64,000 bases of DNA. Origin: DATJLY01 sp963729295. Its GTDB lineage: Bacteria > Pseudomonadota > Alphaproteobacteria > ATCC43930 > CGMCC-115725. Where the stretch lies: positions 124,001 through 188,000 of the forward strand of contig CAVSNJ010000020.1 in assembly GCA_963729295.1 (NCBI GenBank). The letters run 5' to 3'. The position numbers and the translations under genes were made by a program. Under the pieces are notes generated by a model. It was not told the origin of the DNA and made no database searches. It worked only from the letters and a program-made list of their open reading frames with translations. Positions 6,493 to 15,428 of the stretch are shown here, one piece after another. Numbering within the stretch: position 1 is the first letter of the stretch; each line of letters starts with the position of its first letter.

Positions 6493-8493
6493 GTGACGCC
6501 GACCAAGGTGCTCCTAGGCCAATCGCTTCTCGTACTTTCGATCGCGCTGCTCGGCACCTGGGGCGCCACGCAGTGGGCGGCCTTCCTCCTCGGCAATCAG
6601 CCACGCCTTGGAATTCCCTGGTTCTTCATCCAGCACTATCCGGTCTACGAGCCCTTCGCGTTCTTTTTCTGGTGGTATTGGTTCGGCGCTTATGCGCCGG
6701 ACGTCTTCGCCGAAACCTCGGCTCTTGCGGCCGGCGGTGGCATCGCCGGCGCAGTGCTGGCGATCGTCGGGTCGGTGTGGCGGGCGCGCGAGCGCAAGCT
6801 CTCCACGACCTTCGGCTCGGCGCGCTGGGCCAACGCTCAGGACGTCAAGGCCACTGGCCTGATCGGCAATCAGGGCGTCTTTCTCGGCCGCTTCAAGCGG
6901 CATTATCTCCGCCATGACGGGCCGGAGCACGTCATGTGCTTTGCGCCGACGCGGTCGGGCAAGGGCGTCGGCCTCGTCATCCCCACCTTGCTGACTTGGC
7001 CGGATTCGGCCGTCATCCACGACATCAAGGGCGAATGCTGGGAGCTTACGGCGGGCTGGCGCTCGCGCTTCTCGCATTGCCTGCTGTTCGATCCGACCGA
7101 CCTGCGCTCGGCCCGTTACAACCCGCTGCTTGAGGTGCGCCGCGGCCCCAACGAGGTGCGCGACGTTCAGAACATCGCGGACATCCTCGTCGATCCCGAG
7201 GGCATGCTCGAGCGGCGGACCCACTGGGAGAAGACCGCGCATGGTCTCCTCGTCGGCGCCATCCTTCATGTCCTCTACGCCACGCCGGACAAGTCGCTCG
7301 CCGGCGTCGCGACCTTTCTCTCCGATCCCGCGCGCCCGTTCGAGCGCACCTTGCGCGCGATGATGACCACCAATCATCTCGGCACCCCGGAGGTGCCGCG
7401 CGTCCATCCCGTGGTCGCTTCGGCAGCGCGCGAGGTGCTGAACAAGAGCGAGAACGAGCGCTCCGGCGTGCTCTCCACCGCGATGTCGTATCTTGGCCTC
7501 TACCGCGACCCGGTCATCGCCGCCGTCACGTCTTCCTCGGATTGGCGCATCGCGGACCTCGTCGATGCGACGCACCCCGTGTCGCTCTATCTCGTCATCC
7601 CGGCATCGGACATCAGCCGCACGAGGCCGCTGATCCGCCTCGTGCTCAACCAGCTCGGCCGGCGCCTCACCGAGAACCGTGTTCGCGCCCTTGCCGACAA
7701 TCGGCGTCAGCTGCTCCTGATGCTCGACGAGTTTCCGGCGCTGGGCCGTCTGGATTTCTTCGAATCCACCCTTGCCTTTATGGCAAGCTATCGCATCCGC
7801 GCCTTCCTGATCGCGCAGAGCCTCAACCAGATCGCCAAGGCCTATGGCGACAGCAACGCCATTCTCGACAATTGCGCGCTGCGCGTCGCCTTCGCCACCT
7901 CGGACGAGCGGACCGCCAAGCGCATCTCGGACGCGCTCGGCACCAAGACCGAGCTCCGGGCGCAGCGCAACTATGCCGGCCACCGGCTTGCTCCTTGGCT
8001 CTCGCATCTCATGGTCTCGCGCCAGGAGAGCGCGCGCCAGCTCATGACCCCCGGCGAAGTCATGACGCTGCCGGCGAGCGACGAGATCGTCATGGTCTCG
8101 GGACAGCCGCCGATTCGGGCGAAGAAGCTGCGCTACTACAGCGACCCCAATTTCAAGACGCGCGTCCTGCCGGAGCCCATCCTGCCCAGCGGCGGTCCCT
8201 ATCCCGACCGGCCCGCGATCCGCCCCGACGATTGGAGCCTTCTGGCGACCCTGTCCGCTGGTACCGTCGCGATGCCGACGATCGAACCCGGCAAGGAGGG
8301 AGGATTCGGGGAGGGGCCGCTGCCAGGCCTTCCCGACACGGAGCTGGAGCGGGACCGAACCGCGCCGGACCACGACATGGCCGTCCTCGACGATGACGAT
8401 GGCGGACAGGATGACGCCGGCAGCGCCTTCACGCCCGCCAACACGCTCCGACGCGCCATCGCCATCGACGACGGATTGGTGCCGCCGTCATGA
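6493..8493 (+). CDS. traG: TraG/VirD4-family conjugative coupling protein
   Basis: The coupling ATPase links the relaxosome to the type IV secretion channel. The 666-residue product begins with two membrane segments (about residues 7-30 and 55-95). It then has a Walker A motif APTRSGKGVG near 152, a DIKGE segment shortly after, and a Walker B LLMLDEFPALG near 410. A hydrophilic acidic tail ends the protein. The start is GTG at 6493, behind AGGAG at 6479-6483. It overlaps the next gene by four bases and heads a Trb operon in the gene order of Tn4371-type integrative elements. No relaxase gene is present nearby, which such a protein would need as partner. Confidence 0.95.
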   Translation: MTPTKVLLGQSLLVLSIALLGTWGATQWAAFLLGNQPRLGIPWFFIQHYPVYEPFAFFFWWYWFGAYAPDVFAETSALAAGGGIAGAVLAIVGSVWRARERKLSTTFGSARWANAQDVKATGLIGNQGVFLGRFKRHYLRHDGPEHVMCFAPTRSGKGVGLVIPTLLTWPDSAVIHDIKGECWELTAGWRSRFSHCLLFDPTDLRSARYNPLLEVRRGPNEVRDVQNIADILVDPEGMLERRTHWEKTAHGLLVGAILHVLYATPDKSLAGVATFLSDPARPFERTLRAMMTTNHLGTPEVPRVHPVVASAAREVLNKSENERSGVLSTAMSYLGLYRDPVIAAVTSSSDWRIADLVDATHPVSLYLVIPASDISRTRPLIRLVLNQLGRRLTENRVRALADNRRQLLLMLDEFPALGRLDFFESTLAFMASYRIRAFLIAQSLNQIAKAYGDSNAILDNCALRVAFATSDERTAKRISDALGTKTELRAQRNYAGHRLAPWLSHLMVSRQESARQLMTPGEVMTLPASDEIVMVSGQPPIRAKKLRYYSDPNFKTRVLPEPILPSGGPYPDRPAIRPDDWSLLATLSAGTVAMPTIEPGKEGGFGEGPLPGLPDTELERDRTAPDHDMAVLDDDDGGQDDAGSAFTPANTLRRAIAIDDGLVPPS

Positions 8494-9023
8494 GCGCCAC
8501 GAACCGCACCATGGCGAGGGAAACCGCCGAGTCGCCTCGACAGCCCCCACAGCGTCGCCGGATCAACGTTTTTGTGGCCCCGGAAGTTGGCACGCAGCTC
8601 GTCGAGATCTCGCAAAAGAATCGGCGTACCCAGGCGGACATCGTCGAGACTGCCTTGCTCTCGCTGTTCTCACCGGACTCGGTCGACCGGCGGGAAGCAG
8701 CGGTCACCCGCCGCCTCGACCGTCAGGCGCGCCAACTCGAAGCCTTGTATCACGAGCTCATCGTCGCGACCGAGAGCTTGGCGCTCTTCATCCGCTATTT
8801 CATGAGCGTGACGCCGGCGCTGCCCGAGTCGCAGAAGACCGCCGCGCGGACCAAGGGTGCGGAGCGCTTTGCGGCCTTCACCGAGAATCTCGGCCGGCGC
8901 CTCGGCGAGGGCAAGCGGCTGCTCGGCGATCTTCACCTCGAGATCCGTCCGGGCGCGAACGAGTTCAGCAACGGCGGTCAAACCCAGGCGACCGCTCCGG
9001 AGGCCAATCATGCAACCGCATGA
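8490..9023 (+). CDS. CopG-like ribbon-helix-helix protein of the trb operon
   Basis: A 177-residue protein located, as in Tn4371-type elements, between traG and trbB. Residues about 24-62 look like a ribbon-helix-helix unit: a short strand RRINVFVAP, then helices containing LVEISQKNRRTQADIVETALLSLF. A long helical, probably coiled-coil region follows, including an alanine- and arginine-rich stretch. Its start overlaps the traG stop by ATGA, and its end overlaps the trbB start by 14 bases. The likely role is DNA binding, either regulating transfer genes or as an accessory factor in the relaxosome. Confidence 0.8.
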   Translation: MSATNRTMARETAESPRQPPQRRRINVFVAPEVGTQLVEISQKNRRTQADIVETALLSLFSPDSVDRREAAVTRRLDRQARQLEALYHELIVATESLALFIRYFMSVTPALPESQKTAARTKGAERFAAFTENLGRRLGEGKRLLGDLHLEIRPGANEFSNGGQTQATAPEANHATA

Positions 9024-10002
9024 GCTTGGCCGCGAGCGCTTCGGGCGCATGTTCAAGACCGCGTTGGGGCCGGCGATCGGCCGCTTCCTCGACGACGAGG
9101 ACGTCGTCGAGGTGATGCTGAACCCCGACGGCGCGCTCTGGGTCGAGCATCACCGCACCGGCATGGAGGAGACCGGACTGACCCTCGACCAGACCGACGC
9201 CGACCGCATAGTCCGGCTCGTCGCCCACCACATGAAGCTCGAGGTCGACGCCGACCGGCCCTTCATCGAGGCCGACCTGCCCGAGACCGGAGAGCAATTC
9301 ACCGGCGTGCTGCCGCCGCTGGTGCTGAGGCCCGGCTTCTCGATCCGCCGCCACGGCAGCCGCCTCTTCAGCCTTGCCGACTACGTGCGCGACGGCATCA
9401 TGACCGACGAGCAGGCTGCGATCCTGCGTGCCGCCATCCTCTCCCGCCTCAACGTTCTGGTTGTCGGCGGCACAGGATCGGGCAAGACCACGCTCGTCAA
9501 TGCGCTGCTTCTGGTGGTCGCCGAGACCGGCGATCGCGTGGTGCTGATCGAGGACCGGCGCGAGCTGCGCTGCGCGGCCCGCAACCTGTTCCCGATGCTG
9601 ACGCGGCCCGGCGCCGTCGAACTCCGGGCGCTCGTCCGACTGGCCAAAGGGTTGCGTCCCGACCGCATCGTCCTGTCCGAGGCCCGCGGCCCGGAGGCTC
9701 TCGATCTCATCAAGGCCTGGGGCAGCGGTCACCCCGGCGGCATCGGCACGCTCCATGCCGACGACGCGCCGCTCGGTCTCCTGGCGCTCGAGCAGATGAT
9801 CCAGGAAGCGGTGGTCACGGTGCCGCGCGGCCTCATCGGCCGGGTCATCGACCTCATCGCGGTGATCGCCGGACGCGGCACCGCGCGGCGGCTCGTTTCG
9901 CTGCACCACCTCCGCGGTCTCAAGCCCGACGGTTCCTACGATTTGCGCCCGGTCTCGAACCTCGCCGACCTTCCGACAGGAGAACTTCATGCGACAGCTT
10001 AG
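9010..10002 (+). CDS. trbB: TrbB conjugal transfer ATPase (VirB11-like)
   Basis: TrbB is the hexameric traffic ATPase of the mating pore. The 330-residue product has the N-terminal sensing domain (DDEDVVEVMLNPDG near residue 26), a Walker A GGTGSGKTTL near 152, an Asp box VLIEDRREL near 180 and the SEARGPEALDLIKAWGSGHPG region near 222. The ATG at 9010 gives the standard N-terminus MQPHELGRERF; the longer frame upstream is a shadow of the CopG-like gene. It overlaps the next gene by 14 bases. Confidence 0.95.
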   Translation: MQPHELGRERFGRMFKTALGPAIGRFLDDEDVVEVMLNPDGALWVEHHRTGMEETGLTLDQTDADRIVRLVAHHMKLEVDADRPFIEADLPETGEQFTGVLPPLVLRPGFSIRRHGSRLFSLADYVRDGIMTDEQAAILRAAILSRLNVLVVGGTGSGKTTLVNALLLVVAETGDRVVLIEDRRELRCAARNLFPMLTRPGAVELRALVRLAKGLRPDRIVLSEARGPEALDLIKAWGSGHPGGIGTLHADDAPLGLLALEQMIQEAVVTVPRGLIGRVIDLIAVIAGRGTARRLVSLHHLRGLKPDGSYDLRPVSNLADLPTGELHATA

Positions 10003-10570
10003 ATATCTACTTCCGGCGCTCGCCGCCGGACTCTGGGCACCAACGGCCTTCGCCGCCGGATCCAACATGCCGTGGGAGCAGCCCCTCCAGCAGGTGCTCG
10101 ACTCCGTGCAAGGCCCGGTCGCCAAGGTGATCGCGGTGATTATCATCATCACCACCGGGTTGACGCTCGCCTTCGGCGACACCGCAGGCGGCTTCCGCCG
10201 GCTCATCCAGATCATCTTCGGTCTCTCGATCGCGTTCGCCGCCAGCTCCTTCTTCCTCACCTTCTTCCAATTCGCCGGAGGCGCCGTCATCGCCATGCCC
10301 CAGGACGTCCACGACCATCTCGCCGGCTTCACGGTTCCGCTGCACCGGTCCTTGACCGAGCCGTTGCTCCTGGGCGGCGCGCCGCGCGCGCTCGCCATCC
10401 TGATCGGCACGGTCGCCGCGGCCGTTGCCCTCGGCCTCCAGCTCTGGATCCCCGGCGCGCTGCTCTGGGTGATCTGCCACCCGATCGCAGTGTGGACCGC
10501 GCGCAAGGACCCGCATTTCGTGGAGGTGCTGCGCCGCCATGTCCGCTACCCCGCGCATTTCTCGTCATGA
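9989..10570 (+). CDS. TrbC-TrbD fusion (VirB2-like pilin fused to VirB3-like protein)
   Basis: One continuous 193-residue frame holds two proteins that are normally separate. Residues 1-99 are TrbC: a signal peptide ending around AFA-A, a short loop, then two hydrophobic helices of the VirB2/TrbC pilin (AKVIAVIIIITTGLTLAFG and IIFGLSIAFAASSFFLTFF). From about residue 103, at an internal ATG (10295), the TrbD sequence begins, with the typical FTVPLHRSLTEPLLLGGAPR, two membrane segments and a WTARKDPHF tail. There is no stop between the two. Either it is a genuine fusion that must be processed, or TrbD also initiates internally, or a small deletion removed the stop. Pilin maturation would otherwise be compromised. 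Confidence 0.85.
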   Translation: MRQLRYLLPALAAGLWAPTAFAAGSNMPWEQPLQQVLDSVQGPVAKVIAVIIIITTGLTLAFGDTAGGFRRLIQIIFGLSIAFAASSFFLTFFQFAGGAVIAMPQDVHDHLAGFTVPLHRSLTEPLLLGGAPRALAILIGTVAAAVALGLQLWIPGALLWVICHPIAVWTARKDPHFVEVLRRHVRYPAHFSS

Positions 10571-10583
10571 GAGGAGGCGGCAC

Positions 10584-13031
10584 ATGATGAACCTCGCCGA
10601 CTATCGCCGCCGTCGCCAGCAATTGCCCGATTTCTTGCCCTGGGCCGGATTGGTCGCGCCCGGCGTGGTGCTCAACAAGAACGGCAGCCTGCAGCGCACC
10701 GCAAGGTTCCGCGGACCCGATCTCGATAGCGCGACCGAGGCGGAGCTCATTGCGGTCTCGGCGCGGCTCAACAACGCGCTGAAGCGGTTCGGCACCGGCT
10801 GGGCTCTGTTCATCGAGGCCGATCGCCACCCGGCCGACGACTATCCCGAGAGCCGCTTCCCCGAGGCGGCGAGCTGGGTCGTCGAAGAGGAGCGGCGCGC
10901 CGCGTTCCTCGAAGCGGGAAGCCACTTCGAGAGCAGCTTCCACATCACCTTCGTGTTCCTGCCGCCGCCGGAACGGCAGGCGAAGATCGAGCGCACGCTG
11001 CTCGAGACATCGTCGCCTCAGCGCCGGCTCGATTACCGCGAAGTCCTCGCCGACTTCATCGAGCGGACCGACCGGGCGCTGGCGCTGCTCGACGGTTTCA
11101 TGCCGCAGATCGCCTGGTTCGACGATCCCGCGACCCTGACCTACCTGCACGGCACGATCTCGACCGCGCGGCACCCGGTGAAGGTGCCGGACGTGCCGTT
11201 CTTCCTCGACTGGCTCATCGCCGACAAGGATTTGAACGGCGGCTTCGAACCGATGCTCGGCGCGCATCACATCCGCACCCTCACCGTGACCGGCTATCCC
11301 GACGCGACCTGGCCGGCGTTGCTCGACGAGCTCAACCATCTCGGCTTCGCCTATCGCTGGATGACGCGCTGGATCGCGCTCGACAAGCACGACGCCGAAG
11401 GGGTGCTGCGCTTCATGCGCCGCGAGTGGTTCAAGAAGCGCAAGGGCATCATGGCGCTGCTGCGCGAGGTCATCTACCAGCGCGAGACCCAGCTCATCGA
11501 CACGGACGCCGCCAACAAGTCGCTCGATGCCGACGAGGCGCTGCAGGAGCTGGGATCCGACCTCGTCGCCTACGGATACGTCACCACCACGGTCGTCGTG
11601 AGCGACCCCGATGCGGCACGCGCCGCGGAAAAGATCGGTGCGGTAGCGACAGCGATCCGCAATGCGGGCTTCACGGTGATCGAGGAGAGCCTCAACGCGG
11701 TCGATGCCTGGCTCGGCAGTATCCCCGGACATTGCCACGCGAATGTGCGGCTCCATCCCGTGAGCTCGCTCAATCTCGTCCACATGATTCCGCTTTCGGC
11801 GGTGTGGGCCGGCCCGGTCCGCAACGAACATCTCGACGGACCTCCCCTGATCGTCGCCAGGTCCAACGGCACGACACCCTTCCGGCTGGTGACCCATGTC
11901 GGCGATGTCGGCCACATGCTTGTCGTCGGCCCGACCGGCGCCGGCAAATCCGTCCTGCTGGCCCTCATGGCGTTGCAGTTCCGGCGCTACCCCAGGAGCC
12001 AGGTGATCTGGTTCGACAAGGGCCGATCGAGCCGAGCGACCGTGCTCGCGCTCGGCGGCACCTTCTACGATCTCGGCGTCGATGATGCGGGTGGAGCGAG
12101 AGGGCTCGCGTTCCAGCCGCTGCGGGGCATCGACGACCCGGCCGAACGCGCCTGGGCCGCGGATTGGATCGGCGGCCTCCTCGCGCACGAGAAAATCCTG
12201 GTGACGCCGCCGGTCAAGGAAACCTTGTGGTCCGCGCTCACCAGCCTGGCCTCGGCGCCGCCGCCGCAACGCACGCTGTCGGGGCTCGCAGCCCTGGTGC
12301 AGTCGAGCGCCCTCAAGGCTGCGCTCCAGCCCTACACGGTCGAGGGACCGTTCGGCCATCTCCTCGATGCCGAGGCCGACCGCATGTCCGAGGCGGATGT
12401 CGTCGCTTTCGAGATGGAAGAGCTGATGCACGTACCCACGGTCGTGCCGCCGGTGCTCACCTATCTCTTTCATCGCCTCGAGGCCCAATTCGACGGCCGC
12501 CCCACCCTGATGCCGATCGACGAGGCGTGGGTCTTCCTCGACGACCCGATGTTCGCGCCGCGCCTCAGGGAATGGCTCAAGGTGCTGCGCAAGAAGAATG
12601 TCGCCGTCGTGCCGGCCACCCAGAGTCTCGCCGATATCGCCGCTTCGACGATCGCACCGGCGCTCATCGAATCCTGCCCGTCCCGCATCCTGCTGCCGAA
12701 CGACCGGGCGATCGAGCCTCAATCCCGCGGTTTCTACGAAAGGCTCGGTTGCTCCGACCGCCAGATCGAACTCATCGCTCGCGGGCAGCCCAAGCGCGAC
12801 TATTACATCCAGTCGCGGGAGGGCAATCGGCTCTTCGAGCTCGGTCTCGGCCCCGTCGCGCTCGCCTTTTGCGGCGCCGGCTCGAAACAGGATCAGGCGC
12901 AGATCGACGCGATCCTCGCGGCCGAACCGATCGAGCGGTTCGCCGAGATCTGGCTGCGCGCGAAAAATATCGATTGGGCCGCCGATCTCATCGCGCCCGC
13001 CAAGCCGTCCCTCCCGGAGATCGCCGCATGA
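10584..13031 (+). CDS. trbE: TrbE conjugal transfer ATPase (VirB4-like)
   Basis: The largest ATPase of the Trb channel, 815 residues. The start chosen is the ATG at 10584, behind a strong GAGGAGG; a longer frame begins inside the TrbC-D gene. The N-terminal CagE/TrbE/VirB domain begins MMNLADYRRRRQQLPDFLPW. The ATPase core shows Walker A GPTGAGKSVLL near residue 451 and Walker B LMPIDEAWVFLDD near 640, followed by a VPATQSLADIA motif. The stop overlaps the trbJ start by four bases. It powers pilus assembly together with TrbB and the coupling protein. Confidence 0.95.
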   Translation: MMNLADYRRRRQQLPDFLPWAGLVAPGVVLNKNGSLQRTARFRGPDLDSATEAELIAVSARLNNALKRFGTGWALFIEADRHPADDYPESRFPEAASWVVEEERRAAFLEAGSHFESSFHITFVFLPPPERQAKIERTLLETSSPQRRLDYREVLADFIERTDRALALLDGFMPQIAWFDDPATLTYLHGTISTARHPVKVPDVPFFLDWLIADKDLNGGFEPMLGAHHIRTLTVTGYPDATWPALLDELNHLGFAYRWMTRWIALDKHDAEGVLRFMRREWFKKRKGIMALLREVIYQRETQLIDTDAANKSLDADEALQELGSDLVAYGYVTTTVVVSDPDAARAAEKIGAVATAIRNAGFTVIEESLNAVDAWLGSIPGHCHANVRLHPVSSLNLVHMIPLSAVWAGPVRNEHLDGPPLIVARSNGTTPFRLVTHVGDVGHMLVVGPTGAGKSVLLALMALQFRRYPRSQVIWFDKGRSSRATVLALGGTFYDLGVDDAGGARGLAFQPLRGIDDPAERAWAADWIGGLLAHEKILVTPPVKETLWSALTSLASAPPPQRTLSGLAALVQSSALKAALQPYTVEGPFGHLLDAEADRMSEADVVAFEMEELMHVPTVVPPVLTYLFHRLEAQFDGRPTLMPIDEAWVFLDDPMFAPRLREWLKVLRKKNVAVVPATQSLADIAASTIAPALIESCPSRILLPNDRAIEPQSRGFYERLGCSDRQIELIARGQPKRDYYIQSREGNRLFELGLGPVALAFCGAGSKQDQAQIDAILAAEPIERFAEIWLRAKNIDWAADLIAPAKPSLPEIAA

Positions 13032-13753
13032 AACGCATCGCAGCATCCCTCGCCGCGGCCTTGCTCCTCGTCACGGCTTCGCCCGTCCGAGCGCAGATGG
13101 CGGTCATCGACGCCTCGAACCTTGCCCAGAACGTCATGACGGCGGCGCGCACGCTCCAGACCGTCAACAATCAGATCGTCCAGATTCAGCAGACCGTGCA
13201 GATGCTCGAGAACGAGGCCCGGAATCTCACGAACCTCAATGTCTCCGACCTCAATGCTCTCAATACCGGCTTGTTCAATATCGAAAACCTGATGAGCCAG
13301 GCGCAGGGGATCGTCTTCGACATCACCCGCACCGAACTTCAGTTCCAGCAATCCTACCCGCAGCAATACAGCGCCACGGTTTCCTCCAACCAGCTCTATC
13401 AGGATGCGCAGACGCGCTGGATGAATTCGGTCCAGGCCTTCAACCAGTCGGTCCAGACACAGAGCCGCATCGTCACCGACATCACTAACGACCAGGTGAC
13501 GCTGCAGCAGGCCGTCACGGCGTCGCAAGGCGCGGTCGGCATTTTGCAAGCAACCCAGGCGACCAATCAGATCATCGCCTTGCAGGTCAAGCAGACCGCC
13601 GAGCTGCAGGCGATGCTCGCTGCACACGCGCGCGCCGAGGATCTGGAGCTCGCGCGCAATGCGACGACGGAGGAGGCCGCCCACGTTCAGCTGCAGCAAT
13701 TCCTCGGAACCGGCGTGCAGTACACGCCCCAGCCCGTGCAGGTGTTCCGATGA
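13028..13753 (+). CDS. trbJ: TrbJ conjugal transfer protein (VirB5-like)
   Basis: A 241-residue exported protein with a signal peptide (about residues 1-22, ending VRA-Q). The mature part is rich in glutamine, asparagine and heptad-like repeats, as in TrbJ/VirB5 proteins that sit at the tip or periplasmic face of the mating pilus. It ends with the TrbJ-like YTPQPVQVF tail. The ATG at 13028 overlaps the trbE stop. The next gene overlaps by ATGA. Assignment rests on order, signal peptide and the characteristic coiled-coil content. Confidence 0.9.
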   Translation: MKRIAASLAAALLLVTASPVRAQMAVIDASNLAQNVMTAARTLQTVNNQIVQIQQTVQMLENEARNLTNLNVSDLNALNTGLFNIENLMSQAQGIVFDITRTELQFQQSYPQQYSATVSSNQLYQDAQTRWMNSVQAFNQSVQTQSRIVTDITNDQVTLQQAVTASQGAVGILQATQATNQIIALQVKQTAELQAMLAAHARAEDLELARNATTEEAAHVQLQQFLGTGVQYTPQPVQVFR

Positions 13754-14088
13754 GTTCGGATCGCACTCGGCAGTCCAGATCGTCTCGGGCGATCCGTCTG
13801 GCGCTCGGTCTGACACTCGCAGTCATCAGCCTGCCCCCCGCGGCGACCGCGCAAAACGAGAAGGACGACGAGGCGCTGGTGCAAAAGCTGCTGGCCGATC
13901 CGAAGGCCCTGGCCGACGCGCTCAAACATTGCCAGCCGGATGCCCTCGCCGAAGACCGCGAGTGTCACGCCGCCCAAGTCGCGCGCAATCGGCAGTTCTT
14001 CGGTACCGGGACCGTTCCATACACGCCGCGTCCTGTCGATCCCTTCCCGACCAATCCGACGCCGACGCCAACTCAGAGGAAGCCGTGA
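13750..14088 (+). CDS. TrbK-like putative entry exclusion protein (TrbK-alt type)
   Basis: A 112-residue secreted protein between trbJ and trbL. It has a basic start and a hydrophobic signal segment (about residues 14-33, ending ATA-Q). A small mature domain carries two cysteines in CQPDALAEDRECHAAQVARNRQFFG, the pattern of the alternative TrbK family. A proline- and threonine-rich tail follows. In related operons the protein in this place is thought to block entry of a second identical element. It overlaps both neighbours by four bases. Confidence 0.75.
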   Translation: MSSDRTRQSRSSRAIRLALGLTLAVISLPPAATAQNEKDDEALVQKLLADPKALADALKHCQPDALAEDRECHAAQVARNRQFFGTGTVPYTPRPVDPFPTNPTPTPTQRKP

Positions 14089-15428
14089 ACGATCTCTCGG
14101 TCATCGACCAGTTCACCGCGGTCTTCAGCCAGTATATCGACAGTGGCTTCGGCCTGCTGGGACCCGAGGTCGGATTCCTCACCAAGACCCTCATCGGCAT
14201 CGATGTGGTCCTCGCCGGTCTCTTCTGGGTGCTCGAAGGCGAGGAGAACATCATCGCGCGGTTCGCGCGCAAGGTCCTCTATATCGGCTTCTTCGCGTTC
14301 ATCCTCAACAACTTCAACAGCCTCTCGAAGATCATCTTCAACTCCTTCGCGGGACTCGGTCTCGAAGCTTCGGGCTCTGGTCTCAGCGCCGCACAATTCC
14401 TGCAGCCCGGCCAGCTCGCCCGCGTCGGCGTCCAGGCCGGGCAGCCGATCCTGACCTACATCTCGACGCTGACGGGATACGTGAGCTTCTTCGAGAATTT
14501 CGTCCAGATCGTCATCCTGCTCATCGCCTGGCTCGTCGTCGTGGTCAGCTTCTTCGTCCTCGCCGTCCAGCTCTTCATCGCGATCCTCGAGTTCAAACTG
14601 ACCACGCTTGCGGGGTTCGTGCTCGTGCCGTTTGCGCTGTGGAAGGGAACCGCGTTCCTCGCCGAGCGCGTGCTGGGAAACGTGGTCGCGTCCGGCATCA
14701 AGATCCTGGTGCTCGCGGTCATCGTCGGGATCGGCACGACGCTCTTCGGGCAATTCACCAACGCGATGCAAGGCACGCCGAGCCTCAACACCGCCCTCGA
14801 CCTTGTGCTCGCCTCGCTCGCTCTCTTCGGTCTCGGCATCTTCGGCCCCGGTATCGCCGGCGGTCTCGTCGCCGGGGCGCCTCAACTCGGCGCCGGCGCG
14901 GCGATCGGAACCGCTGCTGGTGCGATCGGGTTGGGCATGGCCGGAGCCGGTGCGGTCGCGCTCGGCGCCCGCGGGATCGGCGCGGCCGCCGGTGCGGGCG
15001 GTGCGGCGGTCCGCTCGGCCGCATCGCTTGCCGGCGGCACGCGCGCTGCCTACGGACTCGGTGCCGCCACGTCGGGCGAAACCGGGATGCGGGCAGCGGC
15101 GGCTGGCCTCGCCGGTGTCGCCCGCGCGGGTGCCGGGAGCGTCGCGTCTGGCATACGCGCCATGGCCACGCGTATGGCGCAGCCGGTGAGCCAATCCTTC
15201 GAGGCGGGCGAACGCGCCGCCTATCTCGCAACCGGCGGAACGGCTCCTGCATCCGAAGCTGCGGGTACCGCGCGCAGCGCCACGCGAACCGGTGCCCCGG
15301 CATGGGCGCGCCGCCTTCAGTCCCGCCAGCGTCTCCGGACAGGCGCATCGATCGCGCATCACGCGATCCGCCAGGGCGATCACGGCGGCATCGGCGCGGC
15401 GCCCGATCTCTCGGAGCACCAGCCATGA
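14085..15428 (+). CDS. trbL: TrbL conjugal transfer protein (VirB6-like)
   Basis: A 447-residue polytopic membrane protein starting at GTG 14085, which overlaps the preceding stop (GTGA). The first 260 residues hold about five to six hydrophobic segments, including the conserved FWVLEGEENIIARFARKVLYIGFF and a long VQIVILLIAWLVVVVSFFVLA helix. The C-terminal third is a glycine-alanine-rich soluble tail, as in other TrbL proteins. It forms the inner-membrane channel of the mating system. Its stop overlaps the trbF start by four bases. Confidence 0.93.
   Translation: MNDLSVIDQFTAVFSQYIDSGFGLLGPEVGFLTKTLIGIDVVLAGLFWVLEGEENIIARFARKVLYIGFFAFILNNFNSLSKIIFNSFAGLGLEASGSGLSAAQFLQPGQLARVGVQAGQPILTYISTLTGYVSFFENFVQIVILLIAWLVVVVSFFVLAVQLFIAILEFKLTTLAGFVLVPFALWKGTAFLAERVLGNVVASGIKILVLAVIVGIGTTLFGQFTNAMQGTPSLNTALDLVLASLALFGLGIFGPGIAGGLVAGAPQLGAGAAIGTAAGAIGLGMAGAGAVALGARGIGAAAGAGGAAVRSAASLAGGTRAAYGLGAATSGETGMRAAAAGLAGVARAGAGSVASGIRAMATRMAQPVSQSFEAGERAAYLATGGTAPASEAAGTARSATRTGAPAWARRLQSRQRLRTGASIAHHAIRQGDHGGIGAAPDLSEHQP

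Noticed and set aside
6128..6604. A 158-residue minus-strand frame in the spacer before traG.
   Set aside because: Overlaps the traG start, has no recognisable motif or ribosome site and an arginine-rich, low-information sequence.
6514..8373. A 619-residue minus-strand open frame opposite traG.
   Set aside because: Shadow of traG; no domain recognised, while the plus strand has clear coupling-protein motifs.
10329..13046. A 905-residue open frame on the minus strand opposite trbE.
   Set aside because: It is the antisense shadow of trbE in GC-rich DNA, with arginine/glycine-rich composition and no motifs.
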